Positions 8,555-18,099 of a DNA stretch of 55,316 bases are shown piece by piece. The position numbers and the translations under genes are program-made. Every line of letters begins with the position of its first letter. The first letter of the stretch is position 1. Below the pieces are notes generated by a model. It saw nothing but the letters and a program-made list of their open reading frames with translations. It did not search any database and was not told where the DNA came from. Source of the DNA: FEN-1297 sp964618785 (GTDB lineage Bacteria > Bacteroidota > Ignavibacteria > Ignavibacteriales > Ignavibacteriaceae); NCBI GenBank assembly GCA_964618785.1, contig CAZUCY010000005.1, positions 1 to 55,316 of the forward strand, given 5' to 3'.

Positions 8555-10648
8555 ATGATGAGTAATACTCCGAATCATTTATTTAAAGAAAATAGCCCAT
8601 ATCTTCAACAACATGCCTTTAATCCCGTTGACTGGTATCCCTGGGTAGAAGAAGCTTTTACAAAAGCAAGAAGCGAGAGTAAGCCAATATTTCTTTCTAT
8701 AGGATATTCCACATGTCATTGGTGTCATGTTATGGAAAAAGAATCATTTGAAGACAATAACATTGCCGAAATGATGAATGAAGTGTTTATATCAATAAAA
8801 GTGGACAGAGAAGAGCGCCCAGATATTGACCAAATATATCTGGCTGTCTGCCAAATGCTTACAGGCAGCGGCGGCTGGCCTTTGACCATAATTATGACTG
8901 CCGATAAAAAGCCATTCTTTGCGGGAACATATTTTCCAAAAGAAAGCAGAACGGGAAAAATCGGAATGAGTCAGCTTATTTCAAGAATAAGAGAATTATG
9001 GAATTCTAAGCGTGAAGAAATATTAAAATCTGCCGAAGATATTTCCCGTTCATTAACCCAGGCTGCAACTCCACGCATAGCGATAGAAATTGACGAGAGT
9101 ATTTTTGAAAAAGCATTTGATGAACTTAAACGTAATTTTGATTCAGAATATGGCGGCTTTGGGACAGCGCCGAAATTTCCAACAGCTCATCACCTGACTT
9201 TTCTCTTAAGGTACTGGAAAAGGAAAGAGAATGATGAAGCTTTGAACATGGTCAAAAAAACCTTATTTGAAATGAGAAAAGGCGGGATTTATGATCAAGT
9301 CGGTTTTGGTTTTCACCGTTATTCGACCGATAGAGAATGGATTGTTCCGCACTTTGAAAAAATGCTGTATGACCAGGCTCTACTCTCTATTATTTATACT
9401 GAAGCGTACCAGGCGACAAAAAATAAATTATATAAAACTACTGCAGAAGAAATTATTTCTTACGTTCTAAGGGATATGACATCAGTTGACGGGGGATTTT
9501 ATTGTGCTGAAGATGCAGACAGTGAGGGTAAAGAAGGAAAATTTTATGTCTGGAGCGAGCATGAAATTAAATCAATTTTAGGTGCTGACTCAGAAATAAT
9601 AATTAAAATGTTCGGAGTTAAAAGCAGCGAGAATTGGTCAGATAATAATCATAATTACTCTTCTTATTCAAACATCCTTCATTTTAAAAACGGTTTAAAA
9701 GAACTTTCAGATGAATCAGGTCTTTCTTTAGTTGAAATTTGCGATAAAATTAATTCTGCAAGAGAACTTTTATTTGCCTGCCGGGATAGAAGAATTCATC
9801 CATTCAAAGATGATAAAATATTAACCGATTGGAACAGCTTAATGATTTCTGCGCTGTCAAGAGCCTCATCGGTATTTGAAAACCGGGCTTATATGCTATC
9901 CGCTGAGAAGGCTATGAATTTCATCTTAGAAAAAATGAGAACATCGCAAGGAAAACTTTTGCATAGATACCGTAACGGAGATTCGGGGTTGAATGCAAAC
10001 ATTGACGATTATGCATTCTTAATTGCCGCTTTGTTAGATCTTTATGAAGTAACATTCAAAACCGTATATTTGAAAAATGCAATTGTAATGAACGATGCAC
10101 TCATTAAACATTTCTGGGATGAAAAAGACGGGGGTTTTTTCTTTACTTCTGATGATGCGGAAGCACTAATTATTCGCTCAAAAGAAATATATGACGGCGC
10201 TATTCCTTCCGGTAATTCAGCATCAATACTGAATCTTATAAGATTAGCTCGAATTACAGGCAACTTCGAATATGAAAATAAAGCATATAAAATTATAAAT
10301 GTGATTTCAAAAAATTTATCTTCTACGCCGTCAAGTTATACTCAGGCTCTTACCGCATTGGATTTTGTTTACGGGCCTTCCTATGAAATTGTTATTTGCG
10401 GAGAAAGAGAAAAAGATGATACAAAAGAAATGCTGAAAACGCTGAATGAAAATTATATACCCAATAAAGTTGTAGTTCTAAATTCCGAGGATGATGAATT
10501 AAAAATAATTTCGCCTTTCATAAAATGCCAAAAACAAGTTCAAAATAAAGCAACAGTATACGTTTGTACTAACCTTTCCTGCAAAGCGCCTGTTAATTCT
10601 AAAAGCGATTTGGAAAAATTACTGACTCAGGTTACAAAAATTTTATAA
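8555..10648 (+). CDS. DUF255/thioredoxin-domain protein (YyaL/SPATA20 family)
   Basis: A 697-residue cytoplasmic protein of the widely conserved YyaL/spermatogenesis-associated protein 20 family. The N-terminus carries the family signature NHLFKENSPYLQQHAFNPVDW and a thioredoxin-like domain with the CHWC motif in GYSTCHWCHVMEKESF (about residues 51-66). It is followed by DREERPDIDQIYL and GSGGWPLTIIMTADKKPFF. The remaining two thirds form an (alpha/alpha) barrel like those of N-acylglucosamine epimerases, with RIHPFKDDKILTDWN and DYAFLIAALLDLYE. The biochemical role is unknown. A TTG at 8552 and ATG at 8558 are alternative starts; 8555 is the first ATG. It seems monocistronic. Confidence 0.9.
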   Translation: MMSNTPNHLFKENSPYLQQHAFNPVDWYPWVEEAFTKARSESKPIFLSIGYSTCHWCHVMEKESFEDNNIAEMMNEVFISIKVDREERPDIDQIYLAVCQMLTGSGGWPLTIIMTADKKPFFAGTYFPKESRTGKIGMSQLISRIRELWNSKREEILKSAEDISRSLTQAATPRIAIEIDESIFEKAFDELKRNFDSEYGGFGTAPKFPTAHHLTFLLRYWKRKENDEALNMVKKTLFEMRKGGIYDQVGFGFHRYSTDREWIVPHFEKMLYDQALLSIIYTEAYQATKNKLYKTTAEEIISYVLRDMTSVDGGFYCAEDADSEGKEGKFYVWSEHEIKSILGADSEIIIKMFGVKSSENWSDNNHNYSSYSNILHFKNGLKELSDESGLSLVEICDKINSARELLFACRDRRIHPFKDDKILTDWNSLMISALSRASSVFENRAYMLSAEKAMNFILEKMRTSQGKLLHRYRNGDSGLNANIDDYAFLIAALLDLYEVTFKTVYLKNAIVMNDALIKHFWDEKDGGFFFTSDDAEALIIRSKEIYDGAIPSGNSASILNLIRLARITGNFEYENKAYKIINVISKNLSSTPSSYTQALTALDFVYGPSYEIVICGEREKDDTKEMLKTLNENYIPNKVVVLNSEDDELKIISPFIKCQKQVQNKATVYVCTNLSCKAPVNSKSDLEKLLTQVTKIL

Positions 10649-10762
10649 TTTAATAACTACAACATTTTAAGTCGTGGGCTACATATACTACTAAATTTCG
10701 GGTTTTAGCTAAAACAACTTTATTATTGTATCTAAAGTCAATTAATAGTGAGCATTTATTTT

Positions 10763-10782
10763 CCCCGAGTTAAAACTCGGGG
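10763..10782. repeat. REP-like hairpin CCCCGAGT-TAAA-ACTCGGGG
   Basis: CCCCGAGT (10763-10770) and ACTCGGGG (10775-10782) pair perfectly around a TAAA loop. The same stem design with the same loop occurs at 20390-20409, which points to a dispersed palindrome family rather than a gene-specific terminator. It lies about 115 bases after the DUF255 gene and may still end its transcription. Confidence 0.6.
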
Positions 10783-10963
10783 TAATTTTAATATTTTTGT
10801 TGTTAAAGCCAGATATGTATTCTAATTAGCAGTCCCCTACATAGACCTACTTACCAAATAGATAAGCCGGCAGGCAAGTGCCTGAGTAACTGAAATATTT
10901 TTAGTAATACAATACACAGCTTAAGAATCTTAGACTTTAGATAAAAAAATTAGTTTAAAAATA

Positions 10964-11018
10964 GACTAAAGTCCAAAATTTGTAGGTTTTATTATACCCT
11001 GGTATAAATGCTGGGGTT
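10964..11018 (+). repeat. Degenerate copy of an interspersed palindromic repeat
   Basis: This copy reads GACTAAAGTCCAAAATTTGT, then TATACCC, TATAAAT and GGGGTTA. It matches the copy at 20354-20412 in order and spacing, with a decayed hairpin. Such elements in Bacteroidota-type genomes are often REP-like sequences moved by RAYT (Y1) transposases; no such transposase is in the window. Confidence 0.5.
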
Positions 11019-11135
11019 AGTGGTAAAAATTTCGAGCAAAATTCACAGAACTGTGGATAGTTTCAGTTCTAAGATGTAAATTTGTCCGGTTTTATTATGG
11101 ATAAATATAATTTAGATATTACTTGAAGGAAAATC

Positions 11136-11873
11136 CTGGTACAGAATAATAAGTTAGTCCGATCTCTCATTCAGAATGTAAAAAACGGCAGTAACTCATC
11201 ATTTGAACAATTATTTCAGATGAATGTGGGAAAAGTATATGCATTTTGTCTTAGACTTACAGTTGATACGACTCTTGCTGAAAAATTAACTACAGAAGTA
11301 TTTTTGACATGTTGGCGTAATATTTCTTTATTCAGGGAAGATACGCTATTTTCTTCATGGCTTACCGGTATTACAACTTACACAATATTAGAATGGATTA
11401 GAAATAATGGAGGTTTCGGGAATAATCCGGATCAAAGTAAATTGCAGAACATAAAAAGCAGTTTAAGAAAAAAAAATGCAGACTTTTTTGAAGCCGAAAT
11501 TCAGTCTTTGCCGCACCAAGAACGTTTTGTTTTTGTCCTGCATGATATAGAAAAATATACCATTGATGAAATAGCCGATCTTCTTTCTCTTACAAAGGAG
11601 AATGTTAATGAACACCTGCAAAAAGCATACAAATTACTGAAACCACCGGGGGGAATTTCGGATGAGAGAGCATTTATAGAAAAAAGTCTTGATTCGCTTC
11701 CTCAGGTAATTCAGCCGGGAAACGACATCTGGAAATATATTTTTTCCGCACTTAATAAAGAAAAAGTTTCCGTGAATAAAAATTCAAATGAATACCTAAA
11801 GGAACCCGAAGCAAAAATTCAGGCGGAGAATAAAAAGAAAAAATTCGGTTTTCTAAGCCGGAAAAAAGAATAA
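11136..11873 (+). CDS. ECF-type RNA polymerase sigma factor
   Basis: Sigma-70 family protein of the extracytoplasmic-function group. The ATG at 11220 falls inside the conserved region 2, so translation must begin earlier: the same frame is open back to a TGA at 11124 and supplies LVRSLIQNVKNGSNSSFEQL, a normal ECF N-terminus. The only near-cognate start there is CTG at 11136, placed 5 bases after AAGGA (11126-11130); no ATG, GTG or TTG occurs in frame. Region 2 covers about residues 8-75, region 4 (LPHQERFVFVLHDIEKYTID then EIADLLSL) about 127-170. A C-terminal extension has IQPGNDIWKYIFSAL, a motif type seen near the membrane region of anti-sigma factors, and a basic tail. No anti-sigma gene is adjacent. 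Length about 246 residues. Confidence 0.8.
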   Translation: MVQNNKLVRSLIQNVKNGSNSSFEQLFQMNVGKVYAFCLRLTVDTTLAEKLTTEVFLTCWRNISLFREDTLFSSWLTGITTYTILEWIRNNGGFGNNPDQSKLQNIKSSLRKKNADFFEAEIQSLPHQERFVFVLHDIEKYTIDEIADLLSLTKENVNEHLQKAYKLLKPPGGISDERAFIEKSLDSLPQVIQPGNDIWKYIFSALNKEKVSVNKNSNEYLKEPEAKIQAENKKKKFGFLSRKKE

Positions 11874-11875
11874 AA

Positions 11876-11907
11876 GGCTCGTATTTAAACGAGCCGTAAT
11901 ATTATTA
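11876..11907. terminator. Rho-independent terminator between sigma factor and lpd
   Basis: GGCTCGT (11876-11882) pairs with ACGAGCC (11889-11895) around ATTTAA. The downstream AT-rich stretch ends in a T run on the plus strand, and A bases precede the stem, so it can serve both convergent genes. Confidence 0.75.
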
Positions 11908-13317
11908 TTTTTTAGGTCTGTATATATGCGTACTCTGTCCAAAGAATACTTCTGCGGCTTCCATCAGAGTTTCTGAAAGAGTAGGGTGAGGATGAATTGT
12001 TAACTTAAGATCAGCTGCATTAGCACCCATTTCAATTGCAAGCACACCTTCAGCAATTAATTCTCCTGCACCGGGGCCGCATATACCAACGCCAAGAATT
12101 CTACCTGTTTCCGGCTCAATAATAAGTTTAGTGACACCGTCGCTTCTATCCATAGTAGCAGCCCTGCTTGAAGCAGCCCATGGGAATTTCACAATTTGGG
12201 ACTTGATGTTCAATTCTATAGCTTTAGCTTCAGTTAATCCTGCCCAAGCTATTTCGGGGTCTGTAAAAACAACAGCAGGAATAGCACGAGGTTCAAAAGC
12301 TGTTTTATGGCCCAATATTGCATCTACCGCTACCCTTGCTTCATGCGAAGCTTTATGAGCCAGCATCGGTTCTCCGGCGATATCGCCTATTGCATAAATA
12401 TCAGGATCATCAGTCTGCATTTGAGGATTGACAATTATCCATCCCTTATCATTAATCTTTATATTTGTATTCTCAAGCCCCAAGCCTTTAGTCTCAGGTT
12501 TACGTCCGATAGACATTAAAACATAATCATAAACCTGTTCGGTAACTTTGCCGCTTTCATCCAGAATATTAACACTGATTCCATTTTTTACTTCATTAAT
12601 TGATAGGACTTTTGAGCTAAGCATTATCTTATCAAACTTACTCTTGATTATTTTTGCAAGGAATGAAACAAGGTCTCTGTCGGCGCCCGGCAGAAGCCCC
12701 GGCAGCATTTCAACGACAGAAACTTTTGTGCCCAATGCACTATAAACAGAGCCGAGTTCAAGCCCAATGTATCCGCCGCCTATAATTAGAAGAGTTTTGG
12801 GAATTTCAGGTAAATTAAGTGCGGACGTTGAATTTAATACTCTTTTACTTTCAATATTTAAGAAGGGAATTGTTGCAATAACAGAACCTGTAGCAATAAT
12901 TGCCTTATCAATTATCTTTTCTTCAACACCGCCTTCCGCCTTTTCAATTTTTAATGCAGTCGAATTAATAAAGCTTGCTGTACCTTGAATAAAATTTATC
13001 TTTCGCTGCTTTGAAAGAATGCCCAGCCCGCCGGTAAGTTTATTAACAACACTGTCTTTCCATGCTCTTAGTTTAACAAGGTCGATTTTGGGTTTGGAAA
13101 ATTCAATTCCCCATTTCTTTGCTTCTTCGGTTTCATTAATTAGTTTTGCCACATGCAGTAATGCCTTTGAAGGAATACAGCCGCGGTAAAGACAAACACC
13201 ACCCGGGTTTTTCTCTTTATCAATAAGAGTTACTTCCATTCCGAGGTCGGCTGCATAAAATGCCGCTGCGTATCCGCCGGGCCCGCCGCCGATAACCATA
13301 AGTTTTAATTTTTCCAT
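11905..13317 (-). CDS. lpdA: Dihydrolipoyl dehydrogenase (E3)
   Basis: Flavoprotein that reoxidises dihydrolipoamide of the E2 subunit with NAD+. The 470 residues show the FAD-binding VIGGGPGGYAAAFYAADLG, the redox disulfide in GGVCLYRGCIPSKALLH, the NAD-binding LLIIGGGYIGLELGS, the second FAD motif DIYAIGDIAGEPMLAHKA and the C-terminal catalytic His-Glu segment TIHPHPTLSETLMEA. The frame is open up to 13386, but homology begins at the methionine at 13317 (MEKLKLMVIGGGPGG), 34 bases after the aceF stop, so that start is preferred. It is the last gene of the aceE-aceF-lpd operon. Confidence 0.95.
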   Translation of the reverse strand: MEKLKLMVIGGGPGGYAAAFYAADLGMEVTLIDKEKNPGGVCLYRGCIPSKALLHVAKLINETEEAKKWGIEFSKPKIDLVKLRAWKDSVVNKLTGGLGILSKQRKINFIQGTASFINSTALKIEKAEGGVEEKIIDKAIIATGSVIATIPFLNIESKRVLNSTSALNLPEIPKTLLIIGGGYIGLELGSVYSALGTKVSVVEMLPGLLPGADRDLVSFLAKIIKSKFDKIMLSSKVLSINEVKNGISVNILDESGKVTEQVYDYVLMSIGRKPETKGLGLENTNIKINDKGWIIVNPQMQTDDPDIYAIGDIAGEPMLAHKASHEARVAVDAILGHKTAFEPRAIPAVVFTDPEIAWAGLTEAKAIELNIKSQIVKFPWAASSRAATMDRSDGVTKLIIEPETGRILGVGICGPGAGELIAEGVLAIEMGANAADLKLTIHPHPTLSETLMEAAEVFFGQSTHIYRPKK

Positions 13318-13351
13318 ATTTATTACCAATCTTTTAATATAATTAGAGTTA

Positions 13352-15028
13352 TCAACCTTCGAATAAAATCCTAAAGGGTTGTTCAAGAACTTCGCAAACC
13401 CATCTTAAAAATCTGGCTGCATCAGCGCCGTCAATAATCCTATGATCGTAAGACAAAGACAAGGGCAGCATTAATCTGGCTTCAAATTTACCATCGATAA
13501 AAATAGGTTCTAATCTGCCCTTAGAGACACCAAGAATTGCAACTTCGGGCGAATTGATAATAGGAGTAAATGAAGTACCACCAATACCCCCTAAATTAGT
13601 AATAGTAAAACATCCGCCATGGAGTTCCTCGAGAGAAATTTTCCTAATTCTTGCTTTCTCTGCAATTGTATTAAGTTCAATAGAAAGCTCCGTAATATTT
13701 TTTTGATCGACATTCTTAATTACCGGAACAATTAATCCATTCTCGGTATCTACAGCTATGCCTATGTTGAAGAAATTCTTATATATAATTTCTTTTTTCT
13801 CGAAATCAATGCTGGCATTAAACTGCGGATATACTTTAAGCGCCGATGAGATTACCTTTAGTAAAATTGAGGTAACGGTTAATTTGCCGCCCATCTTTTC
13901 AATCTTAGGATTAAGCTGTTTCCTGAGCTTTTCCAGTTCTGTTATATCCACTTTATCATGCTGAGTAACATGAGGAATGGCAGACCAGGCATAGCTCAAA
14001 TGTTCGGCAGTTTTAGAACGAATGTTACTCATAAACTTCTTTTCTATGCTGCCATATTTTGAAAAGTCGGGAAGGGATTCTTGTTTAACCCCAGCAGAAG
14101 ACTGAGAAGATTTCACCTCATTTAACCTTTTAACATAACTTTTAACATCATCCATTGAGATTCTATCAGCGGGACCTGTTCCGGGGACTTTATTTATATC
14201 TACACCAAGTTCTCTGGCGATTCTTCTTACAGAAGGCGCCGCAGGCGCTACGCCCTTTTGAATAGGCGGCTGATCGGTCATTTCGGAAGGTAGAATGCTT
14301 TCGCGTTCGCCTTTGGCTTCAACTTTTTGATCACTAACTATTTTTTTCGCAGGTTGATTTATCGGCGCCGGTCCAGGTTCTTTTTTCACAGCATCATCGT
14401 TTTGTACAAATCCACTTGAAACAGCGGAAACGACTTTTATTAAAGTCTGTCCTACCTTAGCGTTTTCACCGGTTTTTATAAGCACTTCAATTACTTTACC
14501 GCTTAAAATTGAGGGCACTTCTATTGTTGCTTTATCTGTTTCAATTTCCAAAATGCCCTGGTCTTTTTCAATTACATCGCCGACTTTTACAAGCACATTA
14601 AGAACAGTTGCCGATTCAATATTTTCACCAAGTTCCGGCAATTTCATTTCTAAAAGTTGAGCCGCTGAAGTGCTGTCATTTGAAGAAAAAAGAACTTTTG
14701 TCTCAGCTTTTTCCTGCACAGATTTTTTTTGCTTATTATCTTCATTAACTGAGTTTACACCTGCTGGTTGTTTATCAATGCCTGTATTACCTATCTCCTG
14801 AACAACCATTAGTGTCTGTCCAACTTTAACATTATCACCTGGCTTTATTAGAACATCTTGAACAATGCCGGAAATAGTTGACGGAACTTCAATAGTAGCC
14901 TTATCGGTCTCAATTTCAATTACACCCTGATCCTTTTCAATTTTGTCCCCCATTTTAATTAACACATTAAGGACACCGGCAGTTTCTATATTTTCGCCAA
15001 GTTCAGGTAATTTAAATTCTGTTGACAT
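13352..15028 (-). CDS. aceF: Pyruvate dehydrogenase complex E2, dihydrolipoyl acetyltransferase
   Basis: E2 carries acetyl groups on lipoyl arms and forms the core of the complex. The 558 residues contain two N-terminal lipoyl domains (about 1-80 and 128-205), each with the lipoylated lysine in EIETDKATIEVP. A linker rich in Ala, Pro and charged residues follows, then a peripheral subunit-binding domain (APSVRRIARELGVDINKVPG, about 268-305) and the catalytic domain (about 330-558) with the active-site DHRIIDGADAARF. A catalytic domain of the E. coli AceF type, alongside a homodimeric E1, fits the gammaproteobacterial-style complex. It is separated from aceE by 35 bases and from lpd by 34, so the three are cotranscribed. 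Confidence 0.95.
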   Translation of the reverse strand: MSTEFKLPELGENIETAGVLNVLIKMGDKIEKDQGVIEIETDKATIEVPSTISGIVQDVLIKPGDNVKVGQTLMVVQEIGNTGIDKQPAGVNSVNEDNKQKKSVQEKAETKVLFSSNDSTSAAQLLEMKLPELGENIESATVLNVLVKVGDVIEKDQGILEIETDKATIEVPSILSGKVIEVLIKTGENAKVGQTLIKVVSAVSSGFVQNDDAVKKEPGPAPINQPAKKIVSDQKVEAKGERESILPSEMTDQPPIQKGVAPAAPSVRRIARELGVDINKVPGTGPADRISMDDVKSYVKRLNEVKSSQSSAGVKQESLPDFSKYGSIEKKFMSNIRSKTAEHLSYAWSAIPHVTQHDKVDITELEKLRKQLNPKIEKMGGKLTVTSILLKVISSALKVYPQFNASIDFEKKEIIYKNFFNIGIAVDTENGLIVPVIKNVDQKNITELSIELNTIAEKARIRKISLEELHGGCFTITNLGGIGGTSFTPIINSPEVAILGVSKGRLEPIFIDGKFEARLMLPLSLSYDHRIIDGADAARFLRWVCEVLEQPFRILFEG

Positions 15029-15063
15029 TTTCTACCTTAAAAATTTTTTTTGCATAACATAAT

Positions 15064-17733
15064 TTATAAATAAATTGGATTAGGCTTATTAGAGTCAATT
15101 CTGAATTCTTTAATTGCCTTATCAACCACTTCATTTTTAATTTTGCCATCCAAAGCAAGAGCATACAGGGTTGCAACGACAATATGTTTTGCATCCACCT
15201 CAAAGAAGTTTCTTAAATCAGCTCTGCTTTCACTCCTTCCGAAACCATCGGTGCCAAGCGCAATTAGAGGCGCTGGGAACCATTTTGCAATCGAGTCGGG
15301 AAGAGCTTTAACGTAATCTGACGCCGCAACAAAAACTCCTTCTTCACACTTTAGCATTTGGGCAATATAAGATAACTTAGGCTGCTCAGTAGGATTAAGC
15401 ATATTCCATCTTTCAGTATCCTGCCCATCTTTTCTTAATTCTTTATAGCTTGTAATGCTCCATACATCGGAAGAAACTTTAAAATCTTCTTCAAGAATTT
15501 CACAGGCTTTAATAACTTCATTAAGAATTGTTCCACTTCCGAAGAGGTGAGCTTTAAGCTTAAGAGATGTTTTAGAAGAAGCTTTAAATTTATACATACC
15601 TTTCAAAATGCCCTCCTTTACTCCCTTGGGCATTGGGGGCATATTGTAATTTTCGTTCATTACGGTTAAATAATAAAAGATTTTTTCCTGTTCTTCATAC
15701 ATCCTTCTGATGCCATCGCGAATAATAATCGCAATTTCATAAGCAAAAGCCGGATCGTAAGCAACGAGGTTCGGTACAGGGTAAGCCATTAAATGGCTAT
15801 TGCCGTCCTGATGTTGCAATCCTTCACCGGCAAGAGTAGTACGCCCGGCAGTACCGCCTACGAGAAATCCTTTACAGCTCATATCGCCTGCCGCCCATAT
15901 TAAATCGGCTGCTCTATTAAACCCAAACATAGAATAATAGACAAAAAACGGTATCATGTTTATACCATGTGTTGCATAAGCAGTACCTGCTGCTATAAAC
16001 GAAGACATAGCGCCTGCTTCGTTAATACCTTCTTCAAGAATCTGCCCGTTTGTAGCTTCCTTATAGTAAAGGAGTGTTTCTTTATCCACAGGTTCATATA
16101 ACTGCCCCACATGAGAGTATATTCCCACCTGACGGAAAAGCGCTTCCATACCAAAAGTTCTTGCTTCGTCCGGGACGATAGGAACAATAAGCTTGCCGAT
16201 TTCTTTATCCCTTAAAAGCTTTGCAAGAAGGCGTACAAATACCATAGTAGTAGAAGCTTCCTTGCCTTCGGTTCCTTTATAAAACTCTTCAAAAATATCT
16301 TCCGTCGGCGATTTTAGCGGGCTGATTGAAGTCTTTCGCACAGGCACATACCCGCCAAGGAGTTTTCTTCTTTCCTTTAAGTACTTAATTTCAGGACTAT
16401 CTTCAGGAGGTCTGTAAAAAGGGGCTTTTGCAACATCTTCATCTGAAATTGGAATGCCGAATCTTGTACGGAATTCAGCCAATTCTTCTTCATTTAATTT
16501 TTTCTGCTGGTGAGTTATATTCTTACCTTCACCGCTTTCTCCCAATCCGTATCCCTTAATAGTTTTTGCTAAAATTACAGTTGGAGAACCGGTATTATCA
16601 ACAGCGGCTTTAAAAGCAGCATAGACTTTTTCAGGATCATGACCGCCGCGTTTCATTTTTCGTAATTGTTCATCCGATAAATCCTCCGCCATTTTCAATA
16701 ATTCAGGATCAACACTGAAAAGGTGTTCTCTAATATATTTGCCTGATTCAACTGAATATTTTTGATACTGTCCGTCGACAATTTCGCCAAGACGTTTAAT
16801 TAGCTTGCCGTTCACATCTTTTGCAAGCACAGGGTCCCAATCGCTTCCCCAGATTACTTTAATAACATTCCACCCGGTGCCCCTGAAATTAGCTTCAAGT
16901 TCCTGAATAATTTTCCCATTACCTCTGACCGGGCCATCTAGTCTTTGCAGGTTGCAATTTATTACAAAAATCAAATTATCAAGTTTTTCCCTTGCCGCCA
17001 GGCTAATAGCGCCTAGGGCTTCCGGTTCATCTGTTTCGCCATCGCCGAGGAAAGCCCATACTTTACGGCTGCTGGTTTTTTTTAGCCCACGGTCTTCAAG
17101 GTAGCGATTAAACCTTGCCTGGTAAATAGCCATAATAGGACCAAGCCCCATGGAAACCGTAGGAAATTCCCAGAAGTCAGGCATTAGCCAAGGATGCGGA
17201 TATGAAGATAAACCGCCACCGGGTTTTAGTTCCCTGCGAAAGTTATCCATCTGTTGCTTTGTTATTCTTCCTTCAAGAAAAGCCCTGGCGTAGAAACCGG
17301 GTGAAGCATGTCCCTGAAAATAAATCTGATCTCCATCATAATCATCTCCCTTTCCTTTGAAAAAATGATTAAAGCCGATTTCATAAAGTGTTGCAGCGGA
17401 AGCGTATGTTGATATATGCCCTCCTATGCCATGTTCTAAATTATTAGCTTTAACAACCATAGCCATAGCATTCCAGCGAATTAAACTTTTAATCCTTCTT
17501 TCAATTTCCCTGTCACCGGGGAACGGCGTTTGTTTTTCTCTCGGTATTGTATTTATATATGGTGTGTTAGCTGTAAAGGGGATTGCAACTCCTTCCTTAT
17601 AAGCTCGTATCAGGAGGTCCTGTAAAAGCTCCTTAATTCTTTCAGGCCCGCTATGTTCCAACACATAATCTAATGAATACAACCATTCATTAGTTTCTAT
17701 ATCCTTATATTCTTGTGATTTATCATTATTCAT
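15064..17733 (-). CDS. aceE: Pyruvate dehydrogenase E1 component, homodimeric type
   Basis: Thiamine-diphosphate enzyme that decarboxylates pyruvate and acetylates the E2 lipoyl groups. The 889 residues match AceE of E. coli (887). Visible signatures include GHISTYASAATLYEIGFNHF, the ThDP/metal motif FLGDGETDEPEALGAISLA ending in NCNLQRLDGPVRG, and the C-terminal domain with LYEPVDKETLLYYKEA and GTDGFGRSESRADLRNFFEV. The start at 17733 has AAGGT about 9 bases upstream. It is the first gene of the operon; a 25-bp palindrome at 17820-17844 in its upstream region is a candidate operator. Confidence 0.96.
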   Translation of the reverse strand: MNNDKSQEYKDIETNEWLYSLDYVLEHSGPERIKELLQDLLIRAYKEGVAIPFTANTPYINTIPREKQTPFPGDREIERRIKSLIRWNAMAMVVKANNLEHGIGGHISTYASAATLYEIGFNHFFKGKGDDYDGDQIYFQGHASPGFYARAFLEGRITKQQMDNFRRELKPGGGLSSYPHPWLMPDFWEFPTVSMGLGPIMAIYQARFNRYLEDRGLKKTSSRKVWAFLGDGETDEPEALGAISLAAREKLDNLIFVINCNLQRLDGPVRGNGKIIQELEANFRGTGWNVIKVIWGSDWDPVLAKDVNGKLIKRLGEIVDGQYQKYSVESGKYIREHLFSVDPELLKMAEDLSDEQLRKMKRGGHDPEKVYAAFKAAVDNTGSPTVILAKTIKGYGLGESGEGKNITHQQKKLNEEELAEFRTRFGIPISDEDVAKAPFYRPPEDSPEIKYLKERRKLLGGYVPVRKTSISPLKSPTEDIFEEFYKGTEGKEASTTMVFVRLLAKLLRDKEIGKLIVPIVPDEARTFGMEALFRQVGIYSHVGQLYEPVDKETLLYYKEATNGQILEEGINEAGAMSSFIAAGTAYATHGINMIPFFVYYSMFGFNRAADLIWAAGDMSCKGFLVGGTAGRTTLAGEGLQHQDGNSHLMAYPVPNLVAYDPAFAYEIAIIIRDGIRRMYEEQEKIFYYLTVMNENYNMPPMPKGVKEGILKGMYKFKASSKTSLKLKAHLFGSGTILNEVIKACEILEEDFKVSSDVWSITSYKELRKDGQDTERWNMLNPTEQPKLSYIAQMLKCEEGVFVAASDYVKALPDSIAKWFPAPLIALGTDGFGRSESRADLRNFFEVDAKHIVVATLYALALDGKIKNEVVDKAIKEFRIDSNKPNPIYL

Positions 17734-18099
17734 TTGAGGTACCTTTTTTGCGTCGATTTAAAAATTTGTTAATATTTATTAAATCACGTCTGCTTTTTTA
17801 ACAAATGGGTCAGTCCCAAGTAAAACCATTCCAAATGGTTTTACACATTTAATTAACCTTTTTCCCAATATCTTAAAAGACGCTTTATGGAAGCGTTTTC
17901 ATTAAATTCACTCATCAAAATAATCGTTTTAATAAATAAATACAAGAAAGCGACCGATTCTGAGGGTTTGAAGTGATGTAGCAAGCAGAGAAGATAGGGG
18001 AAAGTAGTAGTTGGTGAAATACCCTGAAAAGAAATATCTCTTGCATTCTGGTGTATTATCCGGTGGGATATTTTAGAAATTGTTTTTAATAATATTATC
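17734..18099. other. Upstream region of the pyruvate dehydrogenase operon
   Basis: No gene is supported. On the minus strand a 20-codon frame, MSEFNENASIKRLLRYWEKG (start near 17915, stop near 17853), and the phrase KPFGMVLLGTDPFVKKADVI in another frame look coding-like, but neither has homology that I can name. The region contains the palindrome at 17820-17844. Confidence 0.4.
17820..17844. promoter_or_regulatory. 25-bp palindrome, candidate operator for the aceE operon
   Basis: GTAAAACCATT (17820-17830) and AATGGTTTTAC (17834-17844) are exact inverted repeats around CCA. It lies 87-111 bases before the aceE start codon. There is no T tract after it in either direction, which argues against a terminator; a dimeric repressor or activator site is the simpler reading. 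No regulator gene lies next to it. Confidence 0.5.

Larger units (their letters stand above)
10649..11135. other. Non-coding region with REP-like hairpins
   Basis: No gene is seen. The region holds a perfect hairpin at 10763-10782 and a degenerate copy of a repeat at 10964-11018 that is also found at 20354-20412. TTAGACTTTAG near 10930 and GACTAAAGTC at 10964 may form a longer imperfect stem between them. Confidence 0.5.

Noticed and set aside
13318..13386. Longer N-terminus of lpd (23 extra residues)
   Set aside because: It overlaps the end of aceF, lacks homology and begins before the conserved FAD motif; the methionine at 13317 is the sensible start.
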